Positions 26,958 to 36,053 are shown, counted from the first letter of the stretch. The stretch is 64,000 bases of DNA from an uncultured Bacteroidales bacterium (GCA_902781515.1 CACZJU010000004.1:62001-126000); one strand, 5' to 3'. Numbers and translations: made by a program. The notes: generated by a model not told the origin, from the letters alone.

Positions 26958-28517
26958 ATGAGTGACAGAAAAGTAAGGGTTAGATTTGCCCCAAGTCCCA
27001 CGGGACCGTTACATATAGGTGGTGTGCGCACAGCTTTGTATAACTACCTCTTTGCCCGTCAGCATGGCGGTGATATGATATTCCGTATCGAGGATACCGA
27101 TTCTACGCGCTTCGTGCCTGGTGCCGAAGAATACATCATCGAGGCCTTCAACTGGTTGGGCATCAAGTTCGACGAAGGCGTGAGCTATGGTGGAAACTAT
27201 GGTCCCTATCGTCAGAGCGAGCGTCGTGACATATATAAGAAGTATGTTCAGCAACTGCTCGACAACGGAAAGGCTTATATTGCTTTCGATACCCCTGAGG
27301 AACTGGATGCCAAGCGCAACGAGATAGAGAACTTCCAATACGATGCCCGTACCCGTGGTATGATGCGCAACTCGCTCACTTTGTCGAAGGAAGAGGTTGA
27401 CCGCCTGATTGCCGATGGACAGCAGTATGTGGTGCGTTTCAAGATAGAACCGGGCGAAGACGTTCATGTTGACGACCTTATCCGAGGCGATGTTGTCATC
27501 AATAGCAGTATTCTCGATGACAAGGTGCTTTATAAGAGTGCCGACCAGTTGCCGACATATCATCTGGCAAATATCGTTGACGACCACCTGATGGAGGTTA
27601 GTCACGTTATTCGTGGCGAAGAGTGGTTGCCCAGTGCTCCTTTGCATGTGCTTCTGTATCGTGCTTTTGGTTGGGCCGACACTATGCCGCGTTTCGCTCA
27701 CCTGCCTCTGTTGCTGAAGCCTGTTGGTAATGGTAAACTGAGTAAACGCGACGGTGACAAGCTCGGTTTCCCCGTATTCCCATTGGAGTGGCACGACCCG
27801 AAGTCCGGTGAGATTAGCAGCGGCTACCGCGAACGTGGTTATCTGCCACAGGCCGTTTGCAACTTCCTTGCGCTGTTGGGATGGAACCCAGGCAACGATC
27901 AGGAGATGATGACGATGGAGGAGATGATTCGTCTCTTTGACCTCTCCAAGTGCTCGAAAAACGGTGCCAAGTTCGATTACGTGAAGGCAGCATGGTTCAA
28001 TCATCAGTATCTCTTGCAACAGCCCGATGAGGCTTGGGTGCCTGAGTTTGACAAATTACTCAAGGCACAGGGTATAGAGTCAACGCCTGAGAAAGAAACC
28101 GAAGTGGTCAGGATGATGAAACTGAAAGTCATCGAATACGTTGATGGTGAGGGCAATAAGAAAAAACGCAATATCAGCTTCATCAGCGACCTTTGGCCTC
28201 TGACACGTTTCTTCTTCGTGGCTCCAACAGAGTTCAATCGCGAGGACAAGTTCATCCGTAAGAATTGGCAGGAAACCACAGCCGACGAGATGCGTCAGTT
28301 TGTAAAAATACTTGAATCCATCGATGATTTCAGTGTCGAAGGACAGAAGGCTGTCGTTGACCCGTGGGTGGAAACTTCTGGATTGCGTCCTTGGAACGCT
28401 TGGCGCATCTGTCTTGTAGGTGCAGGACAAGGTCCTGATATGTATGAGCTGGCTGCATTCCTCGGTAAGGAGGAGACATTGCGCCGCATGAACTATGCTA
28501 TTGAAACCTTAGGCTAA
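26958..28517 (+). CDS. gltX: Glutamyl-tRNA synthetase
   Basis: A 519-residue class I aminoacyl-tRNA synthetase that charges tRNA-Glu. The HIGH motif is in [23 protein letters not shown] at the N-terminus, and the KMSKS loop is [57 protein letters not shown] and the C-terminal helical anticodon-binding part are all typical. The length is slightly above the E. coli enzyme, as in other Bacteroidales. The stop overlaps the waaA start by one base (TAATG), so the two are cotranslated. Confidence 0.97.
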   Translation: MSDRKVRVRFAPSPTGPLHIGGVRTALYNYLFARQHGGDMIFRIEDTDSTRFVPGAEEYIIEAFNWLGIKFDEGVSYGGNYGPYRQSERRDIYKKYVQQLLDNGKAYIAFDTPEELDAKRNEIENFQYDARTRGMMRNSLTLSKEEVDRLIADGQQYVVRFKIEPGEDVHVDDLIRGDVVINSSILDDKVLYKSADQLPTYHLANIVDDHLMEVSHVIRGEEWLPSAPLHVLLYRAFGWADTMPRFAHLPLLLKPVGNGKLSKRDGDKLGFPVFPLEWHDPKSGEISSGYRERGYLPQAVCNFLALLGWNPGNDQEMMTMEEMIRLFDLSKCSKNGAKFDYVKAAWFNHQYLLQQPDEAWVPEFDKLLKAQGIESTPEKETEVVRMMKLKVIEYVDGEGNKKKRNISFISDLWPLTRFFFVAPTEFNREDKFIRKNWQETTADEMRQFVKILESIDDFSVEGQKAVVDPWVETSGLRPWNAWRICLVGAGQGPDMYELAAFLGKEETLRRMNYAIETLG

Positions 28518-29749
28518 TGCTATACACAATTGCTATTTACCTCTACCAGTTGGTAGTTATGCTGATTTGTCCATTCCACAAAAAAGCACGGACATTATTC
28601 AGGGGACAACGACATGCTTACAAAATACTGAAAGAGCAAGTCGATAAAAATGCACGCTATGTGTGGTTCCATGCTGCTTCGTTGGGCGAGTTCGAGCAGG
28701 GACGTCCTCTTATGGAGCGTTTCAAGAGGGAGCATCCGGAATTCAAAATTCTGCTAACGTTCTTTTCTCCATCTGGTTATGAGGTGCGCAAGGACTATAA
28801 AGGTGCAGACATTATCTGCTACCTGCCGTTCGATACTCCCAGCAATGTCTATCGCTTCTTCCGTCATGTGCGTCCCGAAATGGCATTGTTCATCAAGTAC
28901 GAGTTCTGGAGGAACTATCTCTGGGCTTGCCATCATTATCACATACCTTTCTACAGCGTAAGCAGTATTTTCCGTCCCAACAAGATTTTCTTCCGTTGGT
29001 ATGGACGCACCTATGCCCATGTACTGAAGTATGTTACGCATTTCTTTGTGCAGGATGAACAAAGTCGTGAACTCCTTGCCAGTAAGGGATATGTGGATAA
29101 TGTAACCATTGTAGGCGATACACGCTTCGACCGTGTGATAGATATTGCCCGTCTGGCAAAGGACTTGCCACTGGTGGAGCGTTTCTGCAAGGACGCACCG
29201 TTCGTATTTGTTGCGGGTAGTAGCTGGCCTCCCGACGAGGATTTGATTATTCCCTATTTCAACAGTCATCCGAGCATGAAGCTCATATTGGCTCCCCATG
29301 TTATCGGTGAAAGTCATTTGAAACAGATAGAGCAGAAACTTCAACGTCCCAGTTTGCGTTACACTGAGGCAAATGAGAAGAATGTGGGTGAGGCCGATTG
29401 CTTGATTATCAATTGCTTCGGTTTGCTGTCGAGCATCTACAGATATGCCCATGTAGCATACGTGGGAGGCGGCTTCGGCGTTGGCATTCACAATGTTCCG
29501 GAGGCTGCTGTGTATGGAGTGCCGGTTCTGATAGGTCCGAACAACAAGAACTTCCGCGAGGCTCAGGACCTCTTGCGCATGGGAGGATGTTTCGAGATAA
29601 CTGGACAGACACTCTTCAATGCTGTTGCCGACCGTCTGGTATCTGATGCCCAGTTGCGAACGCAGCGAGGCAAGGTCTGCAAGGACTACATCGTCAGCAA
29701 CGCAGGTGCTTCCGATGTCATCTTCAGCACTATAAAAATTAAGAATTAA
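28517..29749 (+). CDS. waaA: Kdo transferase WaaA (KdtA)
   Basis: A 410-residue GT-B glycosyltransferase that adds 3-deoxy-D-manno-octulosonate to the lipid A precursor. The N-terminal membrane anchor is LYTIAIYLYQLVVMLICPF. YVWFHAASLGEFEQGRPLMERF holds the catalytic Glu of the glutamate-flanked SLGE motif. LTFFSPSGYEVRK, IKYEFWRNYLW, VAGSSWPPDEDLIIP, LAPHVIGE, AYVGGGFGVGIHNVPEAAVYGVPVLIGP are standard family blocks. It is coupled to gltX by a one-base overlap. Confidence 0.95.
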   Translation: MLYTIAIYLYQLVVMLICPFHKKARTLFRGQRHAYKILKEQVDKNARYVWFHAASLGEFEQGRPLMERFKREHPEFKILLTFFSPSGYEVRKDYKGADIICYLPFDTPSNVYRFFRHVRPEMALFIKYEFWRNYLWACHHYHIPFYSVSSIFRPNKIFFRWYGRTYAHVLKYVTHFFVQDEQSRELLASKGYVDNVTIVGDTRFDRVIDIARLAKDLPLVERFCKDAPFVFVAGSSWPPDEDLIIPYFNSHPSMKLILAPHVIGESHLKQIEQKLQRPSLRYTEANEKNVGEADCLIINCFGLLSSIYRYAHVAYVGGGFGVGIHNVPEAAVYGVPVLIGPNNKNFREAQDLLRMGGCFEITGQTLFNAVADRLVSDAQLRTQRGKVCKDYIVSNAGASDVIFSTIKIKN

Positions 29750-29768
29750 GAGTTAAGAATTAAGAATT
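29744..29768 (+). repeat. AT-rich array after waaA
   Basis: AATTAAGA/GTTAAGA units (7 bp) repeated about three times span the waaA stop and continue to 29768. Confidence 0.65.
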
Positions 29769-29781
29769 GTTGTGCTGTAGC

Positions 29782-32463
29782 ATGAAAAACTTCCTGTTCT
29801 TACTCTCTTTTTCTCATTTTCTCATTTTCTCAATTTCTTGCTTCTCAGCAAAGAATGTTCGCGAGATTCGTCGTGTAGAGACGATATCCGTTGACGCTCC
29901 TGTAGGCACTGCACCTCGTTTGCCTTGGCAAGTATGGGTGACATATAAGGACGGCAGTGGCGAATGGCGACAGACACGTTGGACAAATTCCTTACGTTCC
30001 ATAGAAGAAGAACAGGCTAAAGCTTCTGTAGGCTCTTCGTACGCAGTGGATGGTTTCATCTTAGGCGACAACACCACAGACGAAGGTTATCCCATCAAGG
30101 CGCAGGTTAGGGTGGTGGCAGGACAGTATCTTGCTCCCAACCCCGTTCCCAAAGTTCATCCCTTGCCTTTGGCTGATGTGCAGCTCATTGGTAATAATCG
30201 TCTGACATCTAACCGCGACCTCGACATCCGTACTATCCTTTCGTGGGATGTTGCTCAGCAGATTTACAACTATCGTGATACCTACGGACTGCCTACTGAG
30301 GGCTATCCTGTGGCAGACGGGTGGGATTCGCCCACAACAAAACTAAAAGGACACGGTTCCGGACATTATATGTCGGCTCTGGCCTTTGCCTTTGCCTCGG
30401 CTCAGGACGATGCTGTCAAGAGTGAGTTGAGACAGCGCATTCGTCGAATGGTTGACGAACTACGTCTGTGTCAGGAGCGCACCTTCGTGTGGAACGACTC
30501 GTTGGGACGCTACTGGGAAGCACGTGACCTTGCTCCTGAGAATGAGTTGAGGGAGTTGAAAGGCAACTGGGCAGCCTTCGATGAGTACAAGAAGGACTGG
30601 CAACACTATGGTTATGGCTATCTGAATGCCATTCCTGCCCAGCACGCCATTCTTATTGAGTGCTATCGTGCGTATAATAACGAGGAATGGGTGTGGGCTC
30701 CATATTACAGCATCCACAAACAATTGGCTGGACTTATCGATATTGCAAAAAATATCGATGAAACCGCCATTTCTGAAAAAGCTCTGCTCATAGCTAAGGA
30801 TATGGGGCTGTGGGTGTGGAACCGCTTGCACTATCGCACATTTGTCAATACCGAAGGCTCTCGCGAGGAACGTCGCAGCCGTCCGGGCAATCGCTACGAG
30901 ATGTGGAACATGTACATCGCTGGTGAGGTTGGAGGTATGGCAGAATCTCTCAGTCGGCTGTCGGAGATGGTGAGTGATTCCATAGAGAGCCGTCGTTTGC
31001 TTGAGGCTGCATCGTATTTCGATGCTCCTGCTTTCTTCGACCCATTGAGCCGCAACATCGACGACATCCGTACTCGTCACGCCAATCAGCATATTCCTAT
31101 GATTACGGGTGCCTTGCGTTCTTACCGCAGCAACAAGAATCCTTATTATTATAATCTTGCCCTCAACTTCTGGAATCTCGTTCAGGGACGCTACATCTAT
31201 GCTATGGGTGGAGTGGGGAATGGCGAGATGTTCCGACAGCCATACAGTCAGGTGCTCGACGAACATGTCAACGAAACCTGCTGTGCCTATAATCTGGCGA
31301 AACTGACAAAGGAACTCAACTGTTACACTCCTGACGATGCAGCGTTGATGGACTACTACGAACGGGTTCTCTACAACCAGATTGTGGGCTCTGTTCATCC
31401 TACGCATTACGGCGTGTGCTACCAGTATGCTGTGGGCATGAATGCTGCTAAGCCTTTTGGCAACGAAACACCGCAGTCAACTTGCTGTGGAGGAACTGGT
31501 GCTGAGAATCATGTGAAATATCAGGAGGCAGCCTATTTCGTTGACGATGAAACCTTGTGGGTTGCCCTCTATCTGCCCACCGAAGCCCGTTGGCGTGAGA
31601 AAGGCGTTACTCTGAAGCAGGAATGCGAGTGGCCTGCCGAACAGACGCGCATTACCATAGAAGGCGAAGCGGAATTTACAATGAAACTGCGTGTTCCCTA
31701 CTGGGCTACCAAAGGCTTTGAAGTCCGCCTGAACGACCGCAAACTCCCCCTAAAGGGGGCTGGGGGGTCTTATATTGAGATTCCGCACCGCAGATGGAAG
31801 ACTGGTGATGTGGTGGAAGTCGTGATGCCCTACCAGCCACACATTCATTTCCATCCCGACAAGATGCAGTTCTCGCCACATTGGGTGGGCGCTCTCATGC
31901 TCGGCCCCTTGGTAATGGCTTCCCCCGACATCACTTCGTGGGAAGATGCGGTATTCCCACTCCCTCTAAAAAATAATTTTCAATTTTCCATTTTCAATTT
32001 TCCATTAGGCAAGGCCACATTCCAGCCCGACTATGCCATCGCAGACCAGCGTTCCACCCACTATCTCCGCTTCGATATGGGTAAGGCCAAACACCCGCTC
32101 AGCAAGCAGCAAGCCGAGGCCGAAATGAAGCGGCTGACGGAAGTCGCGCAGGAGCGAGTGGCAAATCCCAAAGCTTGGGCTCCACACGGCTATGCCCGTA
32201 TGCTTAAAGCTATGGAAACGGAGGATGCGCAGGCTCTGAAGACGGTTCTCGCCACTATGCGTCCCAGCAACTTGGCAGAGCCCGAAGACCTGACCGAACT
32301 TCTCGTTCTGTTAGCCAAAGCGAAAGACGTCAGCAATAAATCAGCGGAACTGAGCGAAGCCATCAAGTATGCCGAAATGGTGGTGCAGTACGTCAACGAC
32401 GGCTCTGGCACCCACGACTTCATCCGCAAAGCCACCCACTCCCTCCAGCCCCTCATTCCTTAA
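29782..32463 (+). CDS. GH127 family glycosidase (beta-L-arabinofuranosidase-like)
   Basis: An 893-residue secreted protein; the ATG at 29782 gives a clean signal (MKNFLFLLSFSHFLIFSISC, possible lipobox), while an ATG 15 bases earlier adds MLCCS. The catalytic (alpha/alpha)6 part carries the GH127/DUF1680 blocks GHGSGHYMSALAFAFAS, YYSIHKQLAGLID, GNRYEMWNMYIAGEVGGMAE, HANQHIPMITGALR, NETCCAYNLAKLTKEL and STCCGGTGAENHVKY, which include the zinc-binding cysteines and acidic residue. GH127 enzymes remove beta-L-arabinofuranose from plant glycans. Two in-frame inserts are visible: PLKGAGGS (31744-31769) and NNFQFSIFNFPL (31972-32007). The helical C-terminal about 110 residues are not recognised. 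Confidence 0.9.
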   Translation: MKNFLFLLSFSHFLIFSISCFSAKNVREIRRVETISVDAPVGTAPRLPWQVWVTYKDGSGEWRQTRWTNSLRSIEEEQAKASVGSSYAVDGFILGDNTTDEGYPIKAQVRVVAGQYLAPNPVPKVHPLPLADVQLIGNNRLTSNRDLDIRTILSWDVAQQIYNYRDTYGLPTEGYPVADGWDSPTTKLKGHGSGHYMSALAFAFASAQDDAVKSELRQRIRRMVDELRLCQERTFVWNDSLGRYWEARDLAPENELRELKGNWAAFDEYKKDWQHYGYGYLNAIPAQHAILIECYRAYNNEEWVWAPYYSIHKQLAGLIDIAKNIDETAISEKALLIAKDMGLWVWNRLHYRTFVNTEGSREERRSRPGNRYEMWNMYIAGEVGGMAESLSRLSEMVSDSIESRRLLEAASYFDAPAFFDPLSRNIDDIRTRHANQHIPMITGALRSYRSNKNPYYYNLALNFWNLVQGRYIYAMGGVGNGEMFRQPYSQVLDEHVNETCCAYNLAKLTKELNCYTPDDAALMDYYERVLYNQIVGSVHPTHYGVCYQYAVGMNAAKPFGNETPQSTCCGGTGAENHVKYQEAAYFVDDETLWVALYLPTEARWREKGVTLKQECEWPAEQTRITIEGEAEFTMKLRVPYWATKGFEVRLNDRKLPLKGAGGSYIEIPHRRWKTGDVVEVVMPYQPHIHFHPDKMQFSPHWVGALMLGPLVMASPDITSWEDAVFPLPLKNNFQFSIFNFPLGKATFQPDYAIADQRSTHYLRFDMGKAKHPLSKQQAEAEMKRLTEVAQERVANPKAWAPHGYARMLKAMETEDAQALKTVLATMRPSNLAEPEDLTELLVLLAKAKDVSNKSAELSEAIKYAEMVVQYVNDGSGTHDFIRKATHSLQPLIP
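31744..31769 (+). repeat. GC-rich palindromic mini-element inside the GH127 gene
   Basis: A 26-bp element beginning CTCCCCCTAAAGGGGGCTGG with a CCCCCTAAAGGGGG palindrome is read in frame as LPLKGAGGS. It differs at only one base from the element at 34632-34657 (complement). Confidence 0.85.
31972..32007 (+). repeat. AT-rich array inside the GH127 gene
   Basis: Units of TTTTCAA / TTTTCCA (7 bp) are repeated about four times and read as NNFQFSIFNFPLG. It closely resembles the gldN signal-peptide array. Confidence 0.8.
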
Positions 32464-32812
32464 CACCTTAGTCCTTCCAACGGAGGGGTAGTAGGGCTTG
32501 GCAGGTAGGATTAGTAATCCTTCGGGGGAAGCGATAGTAATGTTCCGTGCTTAACATTACTATTCCTGTCGTCATAAGACCTAGACCTTATCGCAACAAG
32601 ACCTAGGTCTTATCGACACAGGTTAAGTTAACCTTCGGCAATAGGTTAACTTAACTTTTGGAAAGAGGTAATATTCGCTCGGCGACGTAAGGAGACGCTT
32701 GCGTAGCAAAGAGGAGCAAGTAATCGGCTTGCCGCTTGCGTAATATAATGGAGCAAGAACCTATGGGCATAGATAATATTATCTGCTTCTGCTGAAAAAT
32801 TGTTGTAATCAC
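32464..32812. repeat. Gene-free island of palindromic repeat modules
   Basis: No credible gene is present. The stretch holds a CCTTCCAACGGAGGGG fragment (32474-32489), a GATAGTAATGTT / AACATTACTAT hairpin (32541-32569), an exact 14-bp palindrome AAGACCTAGGTCTT (32598-32611), an AGGTTAAGTTAACCT / AGGTTAACTTAAC hairpin (32620-32655) and two CGCTTGCG...GCAAG repeats (32696-32760). A 33-bp segment at 32603-32635 recurs at 60947-60979 with three differences. Confidence 0.8.
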
Positions 32813-32813
32813 A

Positions 32814-33056
32814 AAAAACCTCACAACCTCCCCCAGGCCCGATGAATAACGGGCTGAAGGCGGTGAGGTTTGCTTTCAAACCTCACCCGAAAGTCCATAA
32901 ACCTCACCTCTTGGGAGAAGTTCAAGCAAAATGCATTGGTAAGAGATGTCTTAAGTGAAATGGGAGGTTTAGGTGAGGTTTGGGTGACTTTTGCGAATAA
33001 ACATCCCATTGGCGAGTCCTTTATTTATCGGACTTGGGGGAGTTTGTGAGGTTTTA
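32814..33056. mobile_element. MITE-like element with 36-bp terminal inverted repeats
   Basis: The left end (32814-32849) and the reverse complement of the right end (33021-33056) match at 31 of 36 positions, including CTCACAA, CTCCCCCA and CGAT.AATAA. Inside are further copies of AAACCTCACC in both orientations (32862, 32878, 32899, 32970). No transposase or credible gene fits in the 243 bp and no clear target duplication is visible. A non-autonomous transposable element is the best reading; a structured RNA is the alternative. Confidence 0.6.
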
Positions 33057-33101
33057 CGCGCGATGCATGTTTTTCAGGGTTAAGAACATAATCCTTTATT
33101 C

Positions 33102-33686
33102 CTAATCCTTAATCGGAGTGTAGTCCTCGGAGCGGGTGACGACTTGAGTGTTGGAGGGGTCGGAGTCGGCCTCGCGGAACCAGTCGCTGTATTCGATGTA
33201 GTGACGGGCGTAGGTCTTGTTCATGGCTTGTGCCTGTTCGGGGTCAACTTTCTTGATGAACTTGGCAGGGACACCTCCCCAGAGTTCGCCGTCGCCAATC
33301 TGGGTGTTGGAGAGGACAAGAGCACCGGCTGCGACTATCGCTCCCTTGCCTACTACGGCGTGGTCGAGCACCGTTGCTCCCATGCCCACGAGGGCTCCAT
33401 CCTTGATTTCGCAGCCGTGAAGGGTGACCGAGTGACCGATGGTGACATCGTCGCCAAGAATGCAGGGGGCTTTGCCGTTGAGGGTGTGGATGCAGGAGTT
33501 GTCCTGAATGTTGGTGCGGTTGCCAACCTTTATAAAATGCACGTCGCCGCGAACGACGGCATTGAACCAGACGGTGCAGTCGTCGCCCATTTCTACGTCA
33601 CCAACTATTACCGCTCCTTCGCTGAAGTAGCAATGCTTGCCGAAGCGGGGGGCAGGCATGCCTTTGAGAGCTTTTATTATAGCCAT
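33102..33686 (-). CDS. Gamma-class carbonic anhydrase family protein
   Basis: A 194-residue left-handed beta-helix protein with hexapeptide repeats (AVIVGDVEMGDDCTVWFNAVVRGDV, RTNIQDNSCIHTLNG, VTIGHSVTLHGCEI, LVGMGATVLDHAVVG). The three zinc histidines of the gamma carbonic anhydrase/YrdA/PaaY family are present in SCIHT, IGHSV and LHGC. Proteins of this group may interconvert CO2 and bicarbonate, though many members have unproven activity. It follows the aminopeptidase P gene on the same strand, separated only by an AT array. Confidence 0.9.
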   Translation of the reverse strand: MAIIKALKGMPAPRFGKHCYFSEGAVIVGDVEMGDDCTVWFNAVVRGDVHFIKVGNRTNIQDNSCIHTLNGKAPCILGDDVTIGHSVTLHGCEIKDGALVGMGATVLDHAVVGKGAIVAAGALVLSNTQIGDGELWGGVPAKFIKKVDPEQAQAMNKTYARHYIEYSDWFREADSDPSNTQVVTRSEDYTPIKD

Positions 33687-33691
33687 TTTTG

Positions 33692-33736
33692 CTAATTACG
33701 AATTACGAATTATGAATTACGAGTTATGAATTATGA
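33692..33736. repeat. AT-rich array spanning the aminopeptidase P stop
   Basis: ATTACGA/ATTATGA 7-8 bp units fill the gap between the two minus-strand genes, and the aminopeptidase stop codon (33731-33733) lies inside it. Confidence 0.75.
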
Positions 33737-35473
33737 AATGGGACTTGTTGATTCGCGCAGCCAGGCGCGGTCTTCCTCGCAGAGCAGGGGAGAGAGTTCG
33801 GCATAGACGTGCTGGTGATAACTGTTGAGCCATTCTATCTCGTCGGGCATCATCATCTCAAAGACGATGGGCGTAGTGTCGATGGGACAGAGGGTTAGCG
33901 GCTCAAATTGCAGAAATTCGCCGAATTCACCGTCACAAAAGTGTGTTATGAGCATAGTGTTCTCCGTTCGGCAGCCGTGCTTGCCTGTCTTGTAAATACC
34001 TGGCTCGTTGGTTACCGTCATTCCTGCGACAAGAGGCGCTGGCATGTAGTTCATGCGAATCTGATGAGGCCCTTCGTGAACGTTAAGATACGAGCCTACA
34101 CCGTGCCCTGTGCCGTGCAGGAAGTTGATGCCCTGTTGCCACATAGCATAGCGAGCCAGCACATCGAGCTGTGTTCCGCTGCTCCCAGAGGGGAACTTTG
34201 CCATAGCCAGTCGGATGTGTCCCTTCAGCACCAGCGTGTAGTCTGTGCGCTCCTCTTCGGTCAAGGGGCCGAGGGCGATAGTTCGCGTGATGTCTGTGGT
34301 TCCTTCCTGATATTGTGCACCGCTGTCGAGTAGGAGCAATCCGTGCGGCTCAAGCGGGATATCGGTTTCGGGAGTTGCTTCGTAGTGCACTATAGCTCCG
34401 TGAGCTCCGTAACCGGCGATGGTGTCGAACGAAATATCGCGGAACCCTTCCTGTTCAGCCCTCAGTGAGGTCAGTTTCTGATCAATACTTATTTCTGTCT
34501 GTCCACCTGCTTCAACAGCAGGTTTCAACCAACGCAGGAACTTCACCAAAGCGATTCCGTCCTTACGCATAGCACTTCGATAACCCGCAATCTCGGCCTC
34601 GTTCTTTACGGCCTTCATAGGTGCTACCAAAGACCCCCCTGCCCCCTTTAGGGGGAGAGAAACAAGTGCAGAGTTGCAGGTGCTTGGGTCAACGAGTATT
34701 CGTCCCTTTGGACAGGCGACATTGGTGTATTCGTCGGTCTCTATGCCTTGTTGCGCGAGATATTGACGAACCTCGTCGGTGAGTTTTTGGGGTAGGGTAT
34801 AGAGCGTGACATTATCCATCGTTACCATCAGATACGAGACGAAAAGCGGACAGCAGTGGACATCTGTTCCGCGCAGGTTTGTGAGCCACGCAATGTCGTC
34901 GAGCTGTGTGATGATGGTGGCATCGGCGTGTAGGTCGCGAAGTTCCTGACGAAGTCTTTCAATCTTGTGACAAGCTTCTTCGCCTGCGAACTTCAGGGGC
35001 TGTATCTCGATGGGGTTGAGGGGAATGGGCGGACGGTTCTCCCATAGTTCTGCTGCAGGGTCGGGTGCAAGGACAAGCTCCAGTCCCTCGAACTCCAGTT
35101 CGCTGCGCAGTTGTTCTACATTATTTATAGTATTTACCCATCCGTCTATGCCTACCTTGCTGCCTTTAGGCAGTATGTTGCCGAGCCATTTGGCAATGGA
35201 GGGTGTTTCGGACAGCTTTTCCTTCATCAGGCGGAAGGGCGTGCCTTTGAGCTGCTCCTCGGCAGCGAGCCAGTAGCGGCTGTCGGTCCACAATGCAGCA
35301 TCATTGAGAGTGACGACAGCTGTTCCTGCCGAACCGTTGAAGCCGCTTATCCATTCGCGCGTCTTCCAATGGTCGGGGACGTACTCGCCGCAGTGTGGGT
35401 CGGTGCTTGGGAATATGAATGCTGCGAGGTTGTGGGCTTTCAGCCACTCGCGTAGGGGGGTGATGGGGGTCAT
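33731..35473 (-). CDS. Xaa-Pro aminopeptidase (aminopeptidase P, M24B)
   Basis: A 580-residue cytoplasmic metallopeptidase removing N-terminal residues before proline. It has the three-domain plan of the eukaryote-like APP family: two creatinase-N domains (LREWLKAHNLAAFIFPSTDPHCGEY; the second around LPQKLTDEV) and the pita-bread catalytic domain. The metal ligands are seen in LLLLDSGAQYQEGTTDITRT (two Asp), FLHGTGHGVGSYLNVHEGP (His), TNEPGIY (Glu) and RTENTM (Glu). Residues about 273-280 (LPLKGAGGS) come from a GC-rich palindromic element nearly identical to that in the GH127 gene. Confidence 0.93.
   Translation of the reverse strand: MTPITPLREWLKAHNLAAFIFPSTDPHCGEYVPDHWKTREWISGFNGSAGTAVVTLNDAALWTDSRYWLAAEEQLKGTPFRLMKEKLSETPSIAKWLGNILPKGSKVGIDGWVNTINNVEQLRSELEFEGLELVLAPDPAAELWENRPPIPLNPIEIQPLKFAGEEACHKIERLRQELRDLHADATIITQLDDIAWLTNLRGTDVHCCPLFVSYLMVTMDNVTLYTLPQKLTDEVRQYLAQQGIETDEYTNVACPKGRILVDPSTCNSALVSLPLKGAGGSLVAPMKAVKNEAEIAGYRSAMRKDGIALVKFLRWLKPAVEAGGQTEISIDQKLTSLRAEQEGFRDISFDTIAGYGAHGAIVHYEATPETDIPLEPHGLLLLDSGAQYQEGTTDITRTIALGPLTEEERTDYTLVLKGHIRLAMAKFPSGSSGTQLDVLARYAMWQQGINFLHGTGHGVGSYLNVHEGPHQIRMNYMPAPLVAGMTVTNEPGIYKTGKHGCRTENTMLITHFCDGEFGEFLQFEPLTLCPIDTTPIVFEMMMPDEIEWLNSYHQHVYAELSPLLCEEDRAWLRESTSPIS
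34632..34657 (-). repeat. GC-rich palindromic mini-element inside the aminopeptidase P gene
   Basis: On the coding strand it begins CTCCCCCTAAAGGGGGCAGG and is read as LPLKGAGGS, the same frame and peptide as the copy in GH127. 25 of 26 bases agree. Confidence 0.85.
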
Positions 35474-35520
35474 GAGTTTAGAGTTTAGGGTTGAGAGTTG
35501 AGAGTTTAAGGTTTAAAGGG
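35474..35520. repeat. AT-rich array upstream of aminopeptidase P
   Basis: GAGTTTA, GGTTGA and GAGTTGA-type 7-bp units fill the gap between msrC and the aminopeptidase gene. Confidence 0.7.
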
Positions 35521-35522
35521 GA

Positions 35523-35993
35523 TTAAAGGATGCTTGCGATTTTTTCGAGCCATTCTTTGTCAGTTTCGTCGAAGGTGGCAAGTTCGGCACTATCAATATC
35601 GAGTACGGCGATGACCTGTCCTTCCTTGTCGTGGACGGGAACCACTATCTCGCTGCGTGAGGCGGAAGAACAGGCTATATGACCTGGGAACTTCTCGACA
35701 TCGGGCACCACTTGCGTTTCGTCTTTGTCCCACGCAGTGCCGCAGACGCCTCGTCCGCGACGTATGCGAGTGCAAGCCATCGGTCCTTGGAAAGGTCCCA
35801 GCACCAACTCCTCGTTAACCACTCGGTAGAAGCCTGTCCACCACCATCCGAACGTCTCGTGAAGCATGCTTGCCACGTTTGCCATGCAGGCTATCAAATC
35901 GGGCTCGTCCTCCACCACACTCTTTATCTGCGGCAGCAAGGCGGCGTACTTTTCCTCCTTGTTTCCCTGTGAAATTCTTAATTCTTCGCTCAT
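35523..35993 (-). CDS. msrC: Free methionine-(R)-sulfoxide reductase (GAF domain)
   Basis: A 156-residue GAF-domain enzyme that reduces free methionine-R-sulfoxide. WWWTGFYRV, LVLGPFQGPMACTRIRRGRGVCGTAW, VPDVEKFPGHIACSSASRSEIVVPV and VLDIDSAELATFDETD are the conserved fRMsr blocks, with the catalytic and resolving cysteines in ACTRI, GVCGT and HIACSS. The length is normal. A -7 box lies only 9 bases before the start codon, so the transcript would have almost no leader. It is the first of three minus-strand genes. Confidence 0.92.
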   Translation of the reverse strand: MSEELRISQGNKEEKYAALLPQIKSVVEDEPDLIACMANVASMLHETFGWWWTGFYRVVNEELVLGPFQGPMACTRIRRGRGVCGTAWDKDETQVVPDVEKFPGHIACSSASRSEIVVPVHDKEGQVIAVLDIDSAELATFDETDKEWLEKIASIL

Positions 35994-36001
35994 AATTACG
36001 A

Positions 36002-36009
36002 CAAAGATA
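36002..36009 (-). promoter_or_regulatory. Putative -7 box of msrC
   Basis: The complement reads TATCTTTG, fitting TAnnTTTG. It is divergent to the mdh box at 36054-36061. Confidence 0.6.
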
Positions 36010-36010
36010 T

Positions 36011-36050
36011 GAAATAATTCGTAATTCGTAATTCGTAATTCGTAATTATT
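36011..36050 (+). repeat. AT-rich array between divergent msrC and mdh promoters
   Basis: About four GTAATTC units (TTCGTAATTCGTAATTCG and onward) lie exactly between the two -7 boxes and cover the expected mdh -33 region. A copy-number change could alter mdh or msrC expression. Confidence 0.75.
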
Positions 36051-36053
36051 CCT

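Noticed and set aside
27009-28019. 336-aa minus-strand frame opposite gltX
   Set aside because: It is antisense to a clear glutamyl-tRNA synthetase and has no recognisable motifs.
30460-31407. 315-aa minus-strand frame in the GH127 gene
   Set aside because: It is antisense to the conserved GH127 blocks and has no signal or domain.
32646-33009. Two short minus-strand frames in the repeat island
   Set aside because: They consist of repeat and inverted-repeat sequence, with no ribosome site or family similarity.
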